Below, one piece after another: positions 10,453 to 20,530 of a DNA stretch of 64,000 bases; the stretch's first letter is position 1, and each line of letters begins with the position of its first letter. The notes below the pieces were generated by a model. The model was given only the letters and a program-made list of their open reading frames with translations, was not told the DNA's origin and searched no databases. The DNA is from Mycobacterium marseillense (GTDB taxonomy: Bacteria; Actinomycetota; Actinomycetes; Mycobacteriales; Mycobacteriaceae): positions 4,464,001 to 4,528,000 of the forward strand of contig NZ_AP022584.1 in the NCBI RefSeq assembly GCF_010731675.1. The letters run 5' to 3'. The position numbers were made by a program, and so were the translations under genes.

Positions 10453-13400
10453 TCAAGCGTGGCGTGAAGCCTCCTGGGCGAGCTGCACTCTCGAGCTGAT
10501 AGCCAGTTTTGAGTAGACGTGGCTGAGGTGCGCTTGTACGGTGCGCGCCGAAAGAAAGAGGCGCGCCGCGATGTCTTTGTTCGAAAGCCCCTCGCTGACC
10601 AGCCTCACCACGTTGAGTTCGGCGGGTGTCAGTGAATCCCAGCCCGTTGCTGGCCGCTTACGCTCGCCGCGACCGCGCTGCGCATAAGCGATCACTTCGT
10701 CGATTGACAGTGACTGGCCCTCGGTCCATGCGTCCTGGAATTCGCCCTCTCCCATGGCGTCCCGCAGTGCAGCCACCGACGCGTCATAGTCGGCGTCATA
10801 GATCTTGAAGCGCACGTAACCGGTGCGGCCGCGAACCGCCTGTGCCGCTCCGAAGAAACGCCCGGCCTCTCGGTTCGAGCCGGCACCTGCCGCAAGCATG
10901 GCCAGGCATTCGAGGACGTCGGGAACAACGTAGTAGCCCTTGAGGTCCCCGGCGCCGGTGAGCGCATCGCGTGCGTCGCGCGCCGCCCGCTCAACATCGT
11001 TTTGTGCGATCGCAACACGCGTACGCTTCGCCAGTGCCAGCAGCCGGTGCATGCCCGGGGCCACCGCGACGGCATCGTCGGCCAAACGACGCGCCACCGT
11101 CAGATCACCCCGGGCGAGGGCGACGTCCGCGAGTGGGATGACGTTGACCGCGGCCAGTTCGGGTTGAGCCTTCATGCGCTCCCATGCCGCCTCGCCGGCG
11201 GCGGCAGACGCGTCCACGTCACCCGCGGCCAAGGTCGCGACCGCCAGCGCGGCGTAGGCGAAGCCTTGGTTGAACGCGCTGAAATCCGCGGCGGATTCCA
11301 CCGCCGCGGTGGCGGCGGCCCGAGCCTCGCTCGTGGCGCCCGCGAAGGCGAGGTAGTGCCCCAGGCTGACAAGGCTGGACATCCGCCACGTCTCGTCGTG
11401 CGCCGTCTCCGCCTCGGCGACCAGTGCGCGGAATTGCGCTATGGCTCCGGCGAGATCACCTTCCCACTGCTGCGCCAGGCCAATACACCACCGGCACCCG
11501 CGAGAGGCGTAGCCGTCCCCGATCGCGTCGGCGACGTCACGGCCTTCTTCGCCGGCCGCGCGAGCAGCCATCGCGTCACCTTGGCCGGTCACCGCGGCGA
11601 AAGCCTGAAATGCCAGGATCTGGCTCAGAATTCGGTCGTCGCCCACAGCGCGGGCGAGTCCGAGCGCTTCGTCAAAGTACGAGCTGGCAGCAGCCGCGTC
11701 GTAAGCGGCGATGATGCCGCAACCGGCGAGCGCACGAACCAGCAACGCCGGGTCGCCGATCTCGCGGGCGAGCGCCAAGGCCTCCAGGGCCCTGTCCATG
11801 TTGTCGTGGATGGTCTGCGCGCCCTCGAGAGTGGCGTTGTCCGCGAGGGCCCGCGCGCGAACGGTTAGCGGCACCGCCGCGTCGTGCGCCGCGGCGTCGT
11901 CGAGCGCCGCTTGGAACCAGGCCGTCCCCTCCCGCACGCGGCCGCGAGTGGTCCAAAGCGGTTGCAACGCCGATGCCAGGCGCAGCGCCTCGGAGATCTC
12001 GCCATTCTCGCGGCACCACGCGAACGCCGCGCGCAAATTGTCCATCTCGATTGCGGCGCGCTCGACCCTGCTCTGATAACCGGTGCGTCCGGGCTCGTCG
12101 AGCAGGGCGGCCATTGCGGTGTAGTGGTCGCGGTGGCGCGCGCGGACGGAGTCGGCTTCGCTGGACTCGCTGAGCTTTTCCAGCGCGTACTGGCGAACCG
12201 TCTCCAGCATCCGGTATCGGGTTCCGCAGTCGCCGTCTTCTGCCGCGATGAGCGATTTGTCGATGAGCAGCGTGAGCTGGTCGAGAATCTGGTAGCTCTC
12301 GACGTCGCTGCCGCCACAAACCGCTTGTGCCGCATCGAGATCGAAACCGCCGTGGAATACCGCTGCCCGGCGAAACAGGACGCGTTCCGGCTCGGTCAGC
12401 AGCGCGTGCGACCAGTCGACCGACGCCCGCAACGTCTGTTGGCGGCGGACGGCGGTGCGCGCGCCGCCCGTCAGCAGGCGGAAACGGTCGCGCAGGCTGT
12501 GGAGGATCTGTGCCAACGACAGCGCGCGAACCCACGCGGCCGCCAACTCGATCGCCAGGGGTATGCCGTCGAGGCGTTCGCAGATCTCCGCTACCGCCGC
12601 CGAGTTCTGTTCGTCCACAACGAAATCGGGCCGCACCTGGCGGGCGCGGTCGGTGAACAACGTGATGGCCTCGTCCGTCAGTGACAGGGAAGGCACCCCC
12701 CAGGCGACTTCGCCCGGTACCCGAAGGGGTTCACGGCTCGTGGCGAGAACATTCGCCGCGGGGCATGTCCCCAGCAGCGCCACGGTCAGCGAGGAACACG
12801 CCTCGATCAGGTGCTCGCAGTTGTCCAGGACGATGAGGATGTGCCGCCCGGCGATGGCCCGGGTAACGGTGTCGATCGCTGATCGCCCCGCTTGGTCGGG
12901 CAGGCCCAACGCCCGCGACACGGCGACCGGTACGACGACGGGATCGGTGATCGGCGCCAGATCGACATACCACACCCCGTCCGCGAAATCGCCGTCCATC
13001 TGACCTGCGACCTGCACCGCCAAGCGCGTCTTGCCCACACCGCCCGCGCCGGTCAACGTCACCAACCGGTTGCCCGCGACGATTTCCCGCACGGCCCCGA
13101 GCTCCGCGCTGCGGCCGACGAAACTCGTGAACTGCGGCGGAAGACGTTGTTCACCATCGCTTTTCGATGCACGAAGCGGCGGAAAATCGTTGCGCAGCTC
13201 CGGGTGACACAGCTGGGTCACCCGTTCTGGCCGGGGCAAGTCCCGCAACGGGTGGGTGCCCAGATCGAGCAGCCACGCGCCGGCGGGAAGACCGTCGGCA
13301 AGGAGGTCGCTCGTCGTGGCCGACAGGACCGTCTGGCCCCCGTGGGCAAGATCTCGCAGCCGCGCGGTGCGGTTGATGGTGGGTCCCACGTAGTTAGCCT

Positions 13401-13812
13401 CGTCGCGCAGTTGCACTTCGCCGGTGTGCAAACCGATCCGCAAGCTGATCGGGGCAAGCGGCGCGAGCTGCAGCCGCAGCGCAAACGCGGCGGCGTCGCT
13501 GGCGCGGGCGAACGCCACGACGAAGCTGTCGCCCTCGCCTTGCTCCACGGGCCGCACCCCGCCGTGCTCGGTCACCAGATTCGATACCGTGCGGTCCAGG
13601 CGCGCCACCGCGGCGCTCATGACTTCGGGTTGGGTCTGCCATAGCCGCGTCGACCCCTCGACGTCGGCCAGCAGCAACGTCACCGTTCCAGTCGGGAGCT
13701 CGCCTACGCCCAAGTCGCTCCAGTTCAGAGGTTCCAGCGGCGGCGTTTCCGCACGTCGGTCGGTGGTCTCAGTCATGTTAGTCAGCATCGGGCAATCGCA
13801 CGCAGCAAACAT
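10453..13812 (-). CDS. Giant cyclase-like / STAND ATPase / LuxR transcription regulator
   Basis: 1119 residues in three parts. An N-terminal class III nucleotide-cyclase-like domain (about 40-210) has ADVEGSTRLWQ, GEGDSFVVAF and the NRTARL segment. A STAND/AAA ATPase follows, with Walker A GAGGVGKT and Walker B HILIVLDNCEHL. Next comes a long TPR-like helical region and then a C-terminal LuxR helix-turn-helix (LTPAELNVVRLVSEGLSNKDIAARLFLSARTV, split at its loop). The usual K-x-x-G-D lysine of active cyclases is not obvious, so activity is doubtful. The start may be ATG 13776 instead of 13812. It resembles the M. tuberculosis Rv0386/Rv1358/Rv2488c family but is not at this locus there. Confidence 0.9.
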   Translation of the reverse strand: MFAACDCPMLTNMTETTDRRAETPPLEPLNWSDLGVGELPTGTVTLLLADVEGSTRLWQTQPEVMSAAVARLDRTVSNLVTEHGGVRPVEQGEGDSFVVAFARASDAAAFALRLQLAPLAPISLRIGLHTGEVQLRDEANYVGPTINRTARLRDLAHGGQTVLSATTSDLLADGLPAGAWLLDLGTHPLRDLPRPERVTQLCHPELRNDFPPLRASKSDGEQRLPPQFTSFVGRSAELGAVREIVAGNRLVTLTGAGGVGKTRLAVQVAGQMDGDFADGVWYVDLAPITDPVVVPVAVSRALGLPDQAGRSAIDTVTRAIAGRHILIVLDNCEHLIEACSSLTVALLGTCPAANVLATSREPLRVPGEVAWGVPSLSLTDEAITLFTDRARQVRPDFVVDEQNSAAVAEICERLDGIPLAIELAAAWVRALSLAQILHSLRDRFRLLTGGARTAVRRQQTLRASVDWSHALLTEPERVLFRRAAVFHGGFDLDAAQAVCGGSDVESYQILDQLTLLIDKSLIAAEDGDCGTRYRMLETVRQYALEKLSESSEADSVRARHRDHYTAMAALLDEPGRTGYQSRVERAAIEMDNLRAAFAWCRENGEISEALRLASALQPLWTTRGRVREGTAWFQAALDDAAAHDAAVPLTVRARALADNATLEGAQTIHDNMDRALEALALAREIGDPALLVRALAGCGIIAAYDAAAASSYFDEALGLARAVGDDRILSQILAFQAFAAVTGQGDAMAARAAGEEGRDVADAIGDGYASRGCRWCIGLAQQWEGDLAGAIAQFRALVAEAETAHDETWRMSSLVSLGHYLAFAGATSEARAAATAAVESAADFSAFNQGFAYAALAVATLAAGDVDASAAAGEAAWERMKAQPELAAVNVIPLADVALARGDLTVARRLADDAVAVAPGMHRLLALAKRTRVAIAQNDVERAARDARDALTGAGDLKGYYVVPDVLECLAMLAAGAGSNREAGRFFGAAQAVRGRTGYVRFKIYDADYDASVAALRDAMGEGEFQDAWTEGQSLSIDEVIAYAQRGRGERKRPATGWDSLTPAELNVVRLVSEGLSNKDIAARLFLSARTVQAHLSHVYSKLAISSRVQLAQEASRHA

Positions 13813-13929
13813 CAGCGCAAATGCCTAGAATCCGCCTCCGGCGTCGCGTGCCGGATCTAGGCCGATCGGCGAATGTTCTTTTCCGCCCGACCTCGCATAG
13901 TGACCTGGTCGGACTCGAGGAGGTCACGA

Positions 13930-15114
13930 ATGGCAAGCCAAACTCTCATCGACGCCCACTTCACAACGGGCGTCCTGCACGGGCACTACGACAGTCGCTT
14001 CGAGGACCTCGTCGCCGGGCTGGCCGACGAGGTCAGCACCGGCGGCGAGCTCGGCGCGGCCATCGCCATCGACATTGGCGGCGAACTGGTCGTCGACATC
14101 TGGGGCGGGTATGCCGACAGGGCGAAAACCCGCGAGTGGTCGCAAGACACCATCGTCAACGTCTTTTCCAGCACCAAGAACGTGACCGCCTTGGCCGCGT
14201 TGATGCTCATCGACCGCGGACTGCTCGACCCCTTCGCCCCGGTCGCGAAATACTGGCCCGAGTTCGCCGCCAACGGCAAGGATCAGGTCGAAGTGCGGCA
14301 CGTCCTCAGTCACACGTCCGGAGTGTCCGGCTGGGAGATGCCGTTTCGCCTCGAGGACGTCTACGACTGGGAGAAATCCACGTCGCGACTGGCCGCGCAA
14401 GCCCCGTGGTGGCAACCCGGCACCGCGTCGGGCTATCACGCCGTGACCAGTGGCCACCTGATTGGCGAGATCGTGCGGCGGATCACCGGAAAGACGCTGA
14501 AAGACTTCGTGCGTGACGAGATCGCCGAACCGTTGCGTGCCGACTTTCAGATTGGAGCGCTGCCCGAAGACGACGCCCGCATCGCGGAGCTGGTCCCGCC
14601 ACCACCGCTGGACGTTCCCCTTGACGCGGTGCCCCATGACCATCCGATGTACAAGACATTCGCCGCTGTGCCGCCCACTCCGGAATCGGCGCTGGCGGCC
14701 GAGACGACGGCGTGGCGCCGCGCGGACATCGGCTCGGCCAACGGTCACGGCAACGCTCGGTCGTTGGTCCGCGTCCTTTCGCCAATCTCGTTGGGCGGCA
14801 GCGTCAATGGAACACGGCTACTGGACTCGGACACCATCGACCTGATCTTTCGAGAACAAGTCAACGGGACCGACCTGGTCCTGGCCATGCCGGCGCGGTG
14901 GGGCATGGGGTTTGCGCTGCCCCACCCCGAGGCGGTGCCGGACATGCCCGACGGGAAGGTCTGCTATTGGGGCGGCTGGGGCGGGTCGATGGTGGTCATG
15001 AATCCCGACCGCCGTGCCACCTTCGCCTACGTGATGAACAAGATGGGACAGGTCACCTCGGCGGGAACCGAGCGCACCCGCAAGTACACACGACTGATCT
15101 ACCAGGCCCTGTAG
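13930..15114 (+). CDS. Beta-lactamase-family serine hydrolase/esterase
   Basis: 394 residues. The serine-lysine pair is Ser80-x-x-Lys83 (FSSTKN), and the second motif is degenerate (GYHAVTSGH, Tyr present without the usual Asn). A glycine-rich CYWGGWGGSMVV segment near the end may be the KTG equivalent. This pattern fits the class C-like esterase/DD-peptidase family (the Lip or EstB type of mycobacteria) better than a true beta-lactamase. No signal peptide is visible, so it is likely cytoplasmic. ATG 13930 is preceded by AGGAGG at 13918-13923, which decides the start over an upstream in-frame ATG at 13873. It diverges from the giant LuxR regulator and ends 34 bases before purD. Confidence 0.88.
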   Translation: MASQTLIDAHFTTGVLHGHYDSRFEDLVAGLADEVSTGGELGAAIAIDIGGELVVDIWGGYADRAKTREWSQDTIVNVFSSTKNVTALAALMLIDRGLLDPFAPVAKYWPEFAANGKDQVEVRHVLSHTSGVSGWEMPFRLEDVYDWEKSTSRLAAQAPWWQPGTASGYHAVTSGHLIGEIVRRITGKTLKDFVRDEIAEPLRADFQIGALPEDDARIAELVPPPPLDVPLDAVPHDHPMYKTFAAVPPTPESALAAETTAWRRADIGSANGHGNARSLVRVLSPISLGGSVNGTRLLDSDTIDLIFREQVNGTDLVLAMPARWGMGFALPHPEAVPDMPDGKVCYWGGWGGSMVVMNPDRRATFAYVMNKMGQVTSAGTERTRKYTRLIYQAL

Positions 15115-15134
15115 GCGTCGCGCCTGCGCCCGGC

Positions 15135-15148
15135 TAGTCTGACGTGTC
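15135..15148 (+). promoter_or_regulatory. Leaderless promoter of purD
   Basis: TAGTCT at 15135-15140 is followed by 8 bases and then the GTG start of purD. There is no ribosome site. This matches the mycobacterial leaderless -10/start arrangement seen at other pur genes in this window. Confidence 0.6.
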
Positions 15149-16417
15149 GTGCGCGTCCTGGTGATCGGTTCCGGTGCCCGTGAGCATGCGCTGCTGCTGG
15201 CGCTGCGCAAGGACGCGCAAGTCACGGGACTGGCCATCGCCCCGGGCAACGCCGGCACGGCCCGGTTGGCCGAGCAGCACGACGTCGATGTCACCTCGGC
15301 GGAGGATGTCGTCGCCCTGGCGCGCACGGTCCGCGCCGACCTGGTGGTCGTCGGTCCCGAAGTGCCCCTCGTCCTCGGGGTGGCCGACGCGCTGCGGTCG
15401 GCCGGCATCGTCTGCTTCGGACCCGGCAAGGACGCCGCTCGCATCGAGGGCTCCAAGGCGTTCGCCAAAGAGGTCATGGCCGCGGCCGGCGTGCGCACCG
15501 CGGCCACTGAAATCGTCGACAGCCCCGCACGTTTAGACGCCGCGCTGGATCGCTTCGGTCCGCCGGCCGGCGATGCCGCCTGGGTGGTGAAGGACGACCG
15601 CCTGGCCGCCGGCAAGGGTGTCGTGGTGACCGCGGATCGCGGCGCGGCGCGAGCGCACGCCGCCGGGCTGCTCGAGGCAGGCCACCCGGTGCTGCTGGAG
15701 TCGTATTTGGATGGCCCGGAGGTGTCACTGTTCTGCGTCGTCGACGGCGCGACCGTGGTGCCGCTGCTGCCGGCGCAGGACTTCAAGCGCGTCGGTGACG
15801 GCGACAACGGGCCGAACACCGGCGGCATGGGCGCTTACGCGCCGGTCCCGTGGCTTCCCGACGAGGTTTATCGCGACATCGTCCGCAACATCGTCGAACC
15901 CGTTGCGGCCGAGATGGTTGCGCGCGACTGCCCGTTCAGCGGATTGCTGTATGCCGGGCTCGCGATCACCGCAAACGGGCCCGCGGTGGTCGAATTCAAC
16001 TGCCGCTTCGGTGATCCCGAGACCCAAGCGGTGCTGGCCCTCCTGGAATCGCCACTCGGCCAACTCCTGTACGCGGCGGGCAGCGGCACGTTGGCGGAGT
16101 TCGGTGAGCTGCGCTGGCACGACGGTGCCGCGGTGACGGTGGTGCTGGCGGCGGAAAATTATCCCGGCCGTCCTCGTCTGGGCGACATCATCGTCGGCTC
16201 CGAGGCCGACGGGGTGCTGCACGCCGGGACCGCGCGGCGCGAGGACGGCGAGATCGTCTCCTCGGGTGGTCGCGTGCTGTCGGTGGTGGGGACCGGCGTC
16301 GACCTCTCGGCCGCGCGGACCCACGCGTATGACGCGCTGCGTTCGATCCGACTGCCGGGCAGTCATTTCCGCAGCGACATCGCCCAGTTGGCGGCCGAAG
16401 GTCAGATCCGCGTCTAG
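15149..16417 (+). CDS. purD: Phosphoribosylamine-glycine ligase
   Basis: 422-residue GAR synthetase, the second step of purine synthesis (phosphoribosylamine + glycine + ATP). It shows the N-terminal [10 protein letters not shown], the ATP-grasp region ([14 protein letters not shown]), the purD signature [10 protein letters not shown], and [12 protein letters not shown] near the metal site. The start is GTG with a leaderless promoter. It ends 7 bases before the convergent ggtA gene. It is isolated from the other pur genes, each of which appears to have its own promoter. Confidence 0.98.
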   Translation: MRVLVIGSGAREHALLLALRKDAQVTGLAIAPGNAGTARLAEQHDVDVTSAEDVVALARTVRADLVVVGPEVPLVLGVADALRSAGIVCFGPGKDAARIEGSKAFAKEVMAAAGVRTAATEIVDSPARLDAALDRFGPPAGDAAWVVKDDRLAAGKGVVVTADRGAARAHAAGLLEAGHPVLLESYLDGPEVSLFCVVDGATVVPLLPAQDFKRVGDGDNGPNTGGMGAYAPVPWLPDEVYRDIVRNIVEPVAAEMVARDCPFSGLLYAGLAITANGPAVVEFNCRFGDPETQAVLALLESPLGQLLYAAGSGTLAEFGELRWHDGAAVTVVLAAENYPGRPRLGDIIVGSEADGVLHAGTARREDGEIVSSGGRVLSVVGTGVDLSAARTHAYDALRSIRLPGSHFRSDIAQLAAEGQIRV

Positions 16418-16424
16418 AAGGCGT

Positions 16425-18008
16425 CTAGAACGCGGCGGCCTGTCCGTCGCGGCGCGGATCGCTGGCCGCGAAATAACCGCCGGGGAGTCTCCAGATCGCC
16501 TGGCAGCTGCCGAATTGGTTGTAGTCGTCGACGGCGACCAGGTCGTGTCCGCGCCGACGTAACTCGTCGAGTGTCGCACCGGGGAAACCCGTTTCGCAGC
16601 TGACTTGCATTGCCTCCACCCACCGAAACCGCGGCCCGTCGCACGCCGCCTGCGGGTTCTGCCCGTGGTCGGCGATGCGCACCATCACCTGCACATGCCC
16701 CTGCGGCTGCATCATTCCGCCCATCACCCCGAAGCTCATGACCGGGGCCCCGTCCTTGGTCACGAAGCCCGGAATGATGGTGTGGAATGGACGCTTGTTC
16801 GGGCCCACGATGTTTGGGTGACCGTGCGTTACACCGAAATTCGCGCCGCGGTTCTGCAGCGAGATCCCCGTCCCCGGCACCACCACGCCGGAACCGAATC
16901 CCATGTAATTCGACTGGATCATCGAGACCATCATCCCCGCGGCGTCGGCGGTGGTCAGGTAAACGGTTCCCCCCGTCGGGGCGCCCGCGGAGGCGGGCTT
17001 CGCCCGTGCACGGTCGATGAGTTCGGCGCGGCGCGCCAGGTAGCCCTTGTCCAACAGGTGTTCTGGCCGCAGCGGCATGTGGTCGATGTCGGCGACATAG
17101 GCCTGGGCGTCGGCGAACGCCAGCTTTACCGCTTCGATCTGTAGGTGCACGCTGTCGGCGGAATCGGGCGCCAACGACGCCATGTCGAAGTGCTCCAGGA
17201 TGCCCAGGGCGATCAGCGCGACGATCCCCTGACCGTTGGGCGGAATCTCGTGCACGGTGTAGCCGCGGTAGCCGCCGTCGACCGTGCCCACCCAGTCGGC
17301 GCGGTGAGCCGCGAGGTCACTGGCCCGCAGGACACCGCCGTTGCCCGACGCGTGTGCCTCGAGTTTGGCGGCCAGTTCCCCGCGATAGAACGCCTCGCCG
17401 GTGGTGGCGGCGATCACCTCGAGCGTGGCAGCGTGATCGGGCAGGCTGAATCGCTCGCCGGGTTTCGGCGCCCGCCCGCCGGGAAGAAACGCCTCGGCGA
17501 AACCCGGCTGCCTCTCGAACAGCGGCACCTGGGCCGCCCACTGCTCCGCCACGGTCGATGAAACCAGAAAGCCGTTGCGGCCGTAGGAGATCGCGGGTTC
17601 GAAGAGCCGCTCGAACGGCAGCTTGCCGAATTTGGCATGCAGTTCGGTCCACGCCGACACCGCGCCCGGAACGGTCACCGAGTTCCATCCGAGGAGGGGA
17701 ATGGCTTGTCCACCAAAGTATTCCGGAGTCCACCCGGCCGGAGAGCGGCCCGATGCGTTCAGCCCGTGCAATTGCTTGCCATCCCACACGATGGCGAAGG
17801 CGTCCGAACCGATGCCGTTGGAAACCGGCTCCACGATCGTCAGCGTGATGGCCGTGGCGATGGCCGCGTCGACCGCGCTGCCGCCCTCGGCGAGCATCCG
17901 CAGTCCCGCCTGGGCGGCGAGCGGTTGCGATGTGCACACAACGTTTTCCGCGAGCACCGGCTTGCGTGGCCAGGCGTACGGGAGGTCCCAACCGAAATCT
18001 GCGGTCAC
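16425..18008 (-). CDS. ggtA: Gamma-glutamyltransferase
   Basis: 527 residues of the Ntn-hydrolase gamma-glutamyltranspeptidase family, which cleaves gamma-glutamyl bonds in glutathione-like thiols. The probable autoprocessing site and nucleophile is the Thr of GGTVYLTTAD, followed by MMVSMIQSNYMGFGSG and GISLQNRGANF. No signal peptide is seen. The frame is open far upstream, but that part overlaps the esterase gene. GTG 18008 has TACGCT (18021-18016, minus strand) 7 bases before it, a leaderless arrangement. It matches Rv0773c. In mycobacteria the gamma-glutamyl donor is uncertain because glutathione is replaced by mycothiol. Confidence 0.93.
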   Translation of the reverse strand: MTADFGWDLPYAWPRKPVLAENVVCTSQPLAAQAGLRMLAEGGSAVDAAIATAITLTIVEPVSNGIGSDAFAIVWDGKQLHGLNASGRSPAGWTPEYFGGQAIPLLGWNSVTVPGAVSAWTELHAKFGKLPFERLFEPAISYGRNGFLVSSTVAEQWAAQVPLFERQPGFAEAFLPGGRAPKPGERFSLPDHAATLEVIAATTGEAFYRGELAAKLEAHASGNGGVLRASDLAAHRADWVGTVDGGYRGYTVHEIPPNGQGIVALIALGILEHFDMASLAPDSADSVHLQIEAVKLAFADAQAYVADIDHMPLRPEHLLDKGYLARRAELIDRARAKPASAGAPTGGTVYLTTADAAGMMVSMIQSNYMGFGSGVVVPGTGISLQNRGANFGVTHGHPNIVGPNKRPFHTIIPGFVTKDGAPVMSFGVMGGMMQPQGHVQVMVRIADHGQNPQAACDGPRFRWVEAMQVSCETGFPGATLDELRRRGHDLVAVDDYNQFGSCQAIWRLPGGYFAASDPRRDGQAAAF

Positions 18009-18079
18009 GTCCGCGAGCGTAACGCTGCGGCGAATTGCGGCGCGATTCTTCGCCGTGGCGTTACGTTCGCGGCCGAAGA

Positions 18080-19003
18080 TCAGGCCGTCAGCAGCGGGGC
18101 CATCCAGGTGAGCTCGGCCGGCAACTGGGAGCTCCAGAACTCGGCGTTGTGCCCACCCGGGGAGAAACCACCCGCCGGTGGCTGGGGCAGCTGCGCGACG
18201 AACTGCTTTGTCGCGGCGTAAAACGGATCGCTGTCGCCGCAATCGACGCGGATGGGAATGGACGCCAGCGCCGGCGTCCCGAACACGGAGTTCGCCGCGA
18301 AATCGTCCGGTCCGTCGAACGCCCCGGGCGCCGCCGCACCGGAAGACAGCCATAGCGCCGGGCTCACGGCGCAGATCGCCGCCGTGCGCCCGGCCCCCAG
18401 CCGGCCGCCGAGCAACAGCGCGCCGTAGCCGCCCATCGACCAGCCCAGGAACGCCACCCGCGAGGTATCCAGGTTCTGGTTGCCGAGCATGGGGATGAGC
18501 TCGTCGAGCACCATCGCCCCGCTGTCCTCGCCGGAAGCCCGTTTGTGCCAATAGCTGCCGCCCCCGTCGACGGCGACCACCGCGAACGGCGGCAGGCCCG
18601 CGTTGACGGCCTGCGCCAGCCCCTGCTCGACGCCGCCGGCCATCACGGTGGAGGCGTCGCTGCCCTTGCCGTGCAGGGCGATCACCGGTCGCAGTGGTTG
18701 AGTCTGGCCGGGCGGACGCGCGACGGCCCAGTTGGTGTTCACTCCGCCGCGCGCGGCCGACACGAAGGAACCCGTGACCATGGTGGGCGCGGGCGCCGAC
18801 GGGGGAGCCGGATCGCGAGGGGCGTTCGGCGCCGGTGCCAACGGAATCTGGGTGCCGGCCGTCGGCGCGGAGACCGGCGCGGCGTGAGATGTCCGAGGCT
18901 GTAACAAGATGTCGAGCCCGTAAGCGCCGACGGCGCCGAGGGCCGCGCCCGCGCCGAGACCGAGCACGGCGCGGCGGCTCAAGTCGGGCATGCGGGTCAT
19001 CAT
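18080..19003 (-). CDS. Exported esterase, Tat signal, alpha/beta hydrolase of the esterase D/antigen 85 type
   Basis: 307 residues. The N-terminus LSRRAVLGLGAGAALGAVGA has a twin-arginine motif followed by a hydrophobic stretch, so export by Tat is likely. A proline/alanine-rich linker follows. The nucleophile elbow is GWSMGGYGALLLGG. A late HNAEFW segment supplies the probable catalytic His. Three ATGs (19003, 19000, 18991) are possible and none has a good ribosome site; 18991 would give 303 residues, the length I remember for Rv0774c. It diverges from a TetR gene, 73 bases apart, and that regulator is the likely controller. Confidence 0.88.
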   Translation of the reverse strand: MMTRMPDLSRRAVLGLGAGAALGAVGAYGLDILLQPRTSHAAPVSAPTAGTQIPLAPAPNAPRDPAPPSAPAPTMVTGSFVSAARGGVNTNWAVARPPGQTQPLRPVIALHGKGSDASTVMAGGVEQGLAQAVNAGLPPFAVVAVDGGGSYWHKRASGEDSGAMVLDELIPMLGNQNLDTSRVAFLGWSMGGYGALLLGGRLGAGRTAAICAVSPALWLSSGAAAPGAFDGPDDFAANSVFGTPALASIPIRVDCGDSDPFYAATKQFVAQLPQPPAGGFSPGGHNAEFWSSQLPAELTWMAPLLTA

Positions 19004-19076
19004 GCCACGTCCGTTCGGCGGGCCGTTTGGCGGAAATGGCAATGTAGTACCACTTTGGCTGGCACGATGGCTACTC

Positions 19077-19694
19077 GTGACTGCAGCGGTTACTCCGAAA
19101 GGAGAACGTCGACGGTACGCGCTCGTCAGCGCGGCCGCCGAGCTGCTTGCCGAGGGTGGGTTCGAAGCGGTGCGCCACCGGGCCGTCGCCGGGCGGGCGG
19201 GATTGCCGTTGGCGTCCACCACCTATTACTTCTCCTCCCTCGACGATCTGATCGCGCGCGCGGTCGAGCACATCGCGATGATCGAGGTGGCGCAGCTTCG
19301 GTCGCGGGTCACCGCATTGTCGCGGCGGCGCCGCGGGCCGGAGACCATCGCCGAGGTGCTGGCGGACCTGCTCGTGGGGGACGTGTCCGGGCCGGGACTT
19401 ACCGAGCAGCTGATCTCGCGCTATGAGCGACACATCGCGTGCACCCGCCTGCCCGCGTTGCAGGAAACCATGCGACGCAGCTTGCGTCAGCGCGCCGAGG
19501 CCGTCGCGGAGGCCATCGAACGCTCGGGCCGCTCCGTGCACATCGAACTGGTGTGCACACTGATCTGCGCGGTCGACGGGTCGGTGGTGTCGGCCCTGGT
19601 GGAGGGCCGGGACCCGCGCGCGGCGGCCCAGGGCGCGGTGGTCGATCTCATCGAGGTGCTCGCCCCCATCGATCAGCGCCCCGTGCAGATCTGA
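19077..19694 (+). CDS. TetR-family regulator
   Basis: 205 residues from GTG 19077. The helix-turn-helix covers RHRAVAGRAGLPLASTTYYF near residues 33-52. The C-terminal part is alanine and arginine rich with a final VVDLIEVLAPI. The frame is open further upstream to 18990, but that extension (many Gly/Pro/Trp) overlaps the divergent esterase and is not helix-turn-helix-like. It matches Rv0775. Its neighbour across the divergent gap is the Tat-exported esterase, the likely target gene. No clear palindrome is visible between them. Confidence 0.85.
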   Translation: MTAAVTPKGERRRYALVSAAAELLAEGGFEAVRHRAVAGRAGLPLASTTYYFSSLDDLIARAVEHIAMIEVAQLRSRVTALSRRRRGPETIAEVLADLLVGDVSGPGLTEQLISRYERHIACTRLPALQETMRRSLRQRAEAVAEAIERSGRSVHIELVCTLICAVDGSVVSALVEGRDPRAAAQGAVVDLIEVLAPIDQRPVQI

Positions 19695-19717
19695 CCCGAC
19701 CGCAACGGCAGCCCGGA

Positions 19718-20458
19718 TCACGTGGCCAGCGTCGGCGTCACGATGCACCCGCTGTCGACTTCGCCGTAGATCGTCACCTCAGCCGGGCAGCGCTGCGCGT
19801 ACAGCGCCACGTAGGCGCAGACGACGGCGTCGATCGGATCCTCGGCGCGGCGCAGCTCGCATTTGCGTTGCGCGGCCGCCACGGCCGCCCGCAGCGCGAC
19901 CCAACCGTCGTGCGCGGTGACGCGCAGCGGTATCGGGGCCTGCGCGAGCCGTTCGAGCCCGTCCATCAGCACCAGTAGCTCGGATTTGAGCCGCTCGACG
20001 CTGCGGCCGGGCTTGGCCTTGTATTTCAGGGTCCGCTCCAGCCGGAACAGTGCGACGGTCGCCGCATGCGGGTAGACCTCGATGGCGCGACGGCCGGCCG
20101 GTGAGCACGGATCCGGATCGAGGCCCAGCGCCGCGGCCAGGCGCCCGCCGCGCGGACCGTGCGCGAATTCGGGCTTTCCGGTGTTGCAGGGGTGGGTGCC
20201 GGCCTCGAATCCGCGGAAGTCGCGGTTGAGCGCGGTCTCGGCCGGGCGCTGGCCGGTGGGGTTGTTCACCACCAGCGGTGCGTCGAAGGCGACAACGCAA
20301 TCGCCGCGCACGTAGGGCTGAAGCGCGGCCAGGATTTCGTCGTCGTCGCGGACCGCGCCCACGCTCACCAAATCACCACCGGAGTCGACGACGGCGACGC
20401 CGGTCGGGTTTCGGCCCGCCCAGGCGAGGTCGACGCCGACGAAGTACACGCGCCACAT
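19718..20458 (-). CDS. DUF429-family predicted RNase H-fold nuclease
   Basis: 246 residues. The spaced acidic motifs are GVDLAW near the N-terminus, AFDAPL, IEVYPHA and EDPIDAVVCAYVA near the C-terminus. This is the DUF429 pattern, which is predicted to adopt an RNase H-like fold with metal-binding acids. The biological substrate is unknown. It is convergent with the TetR gene (23 bases) and divergent from purB (84 bases). It corresponds to Rv0776c. Confidence 0.85.
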   Translation of the reverse strand: MWRVYFVGVDLAWAGRNPTGVAVVDSGGDLVSVGAVRDDDEILAALQPYVRGDCVVAFDAPLVVNNPTGQRPAETALNRDFRGFEAGTHPCNTGKPEFAHGPRGGRLAAALGLDPDPCSPAGRRAIEVYPHAATVALFRLERTLKYKAKPGRSVERLKSELLVLMDGLERLAQAPIPLRVTAHDGWVALRAAVAAAQRKCELRRAEDPIDAVVCAYVALYAQRCPAEVTIYGEVDSGCIVTPTLAT

Positions 20459-20530
20459 TGTGCCGCGAGGGTGTAGCTACCGACACCCGTCACTCGGGAA
20501 ACGCGTTGCCAGCTGCAGTCTCGCGGTGGC

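Noticed and set aside
16425..18551. ggtA as a 708-residue protein
   Set aside because: The extra N-terminal sequence overlaps the esterase gene and has no gamma-glutamyltransferase similarity. GTG 18008 has a leaderless promoter.
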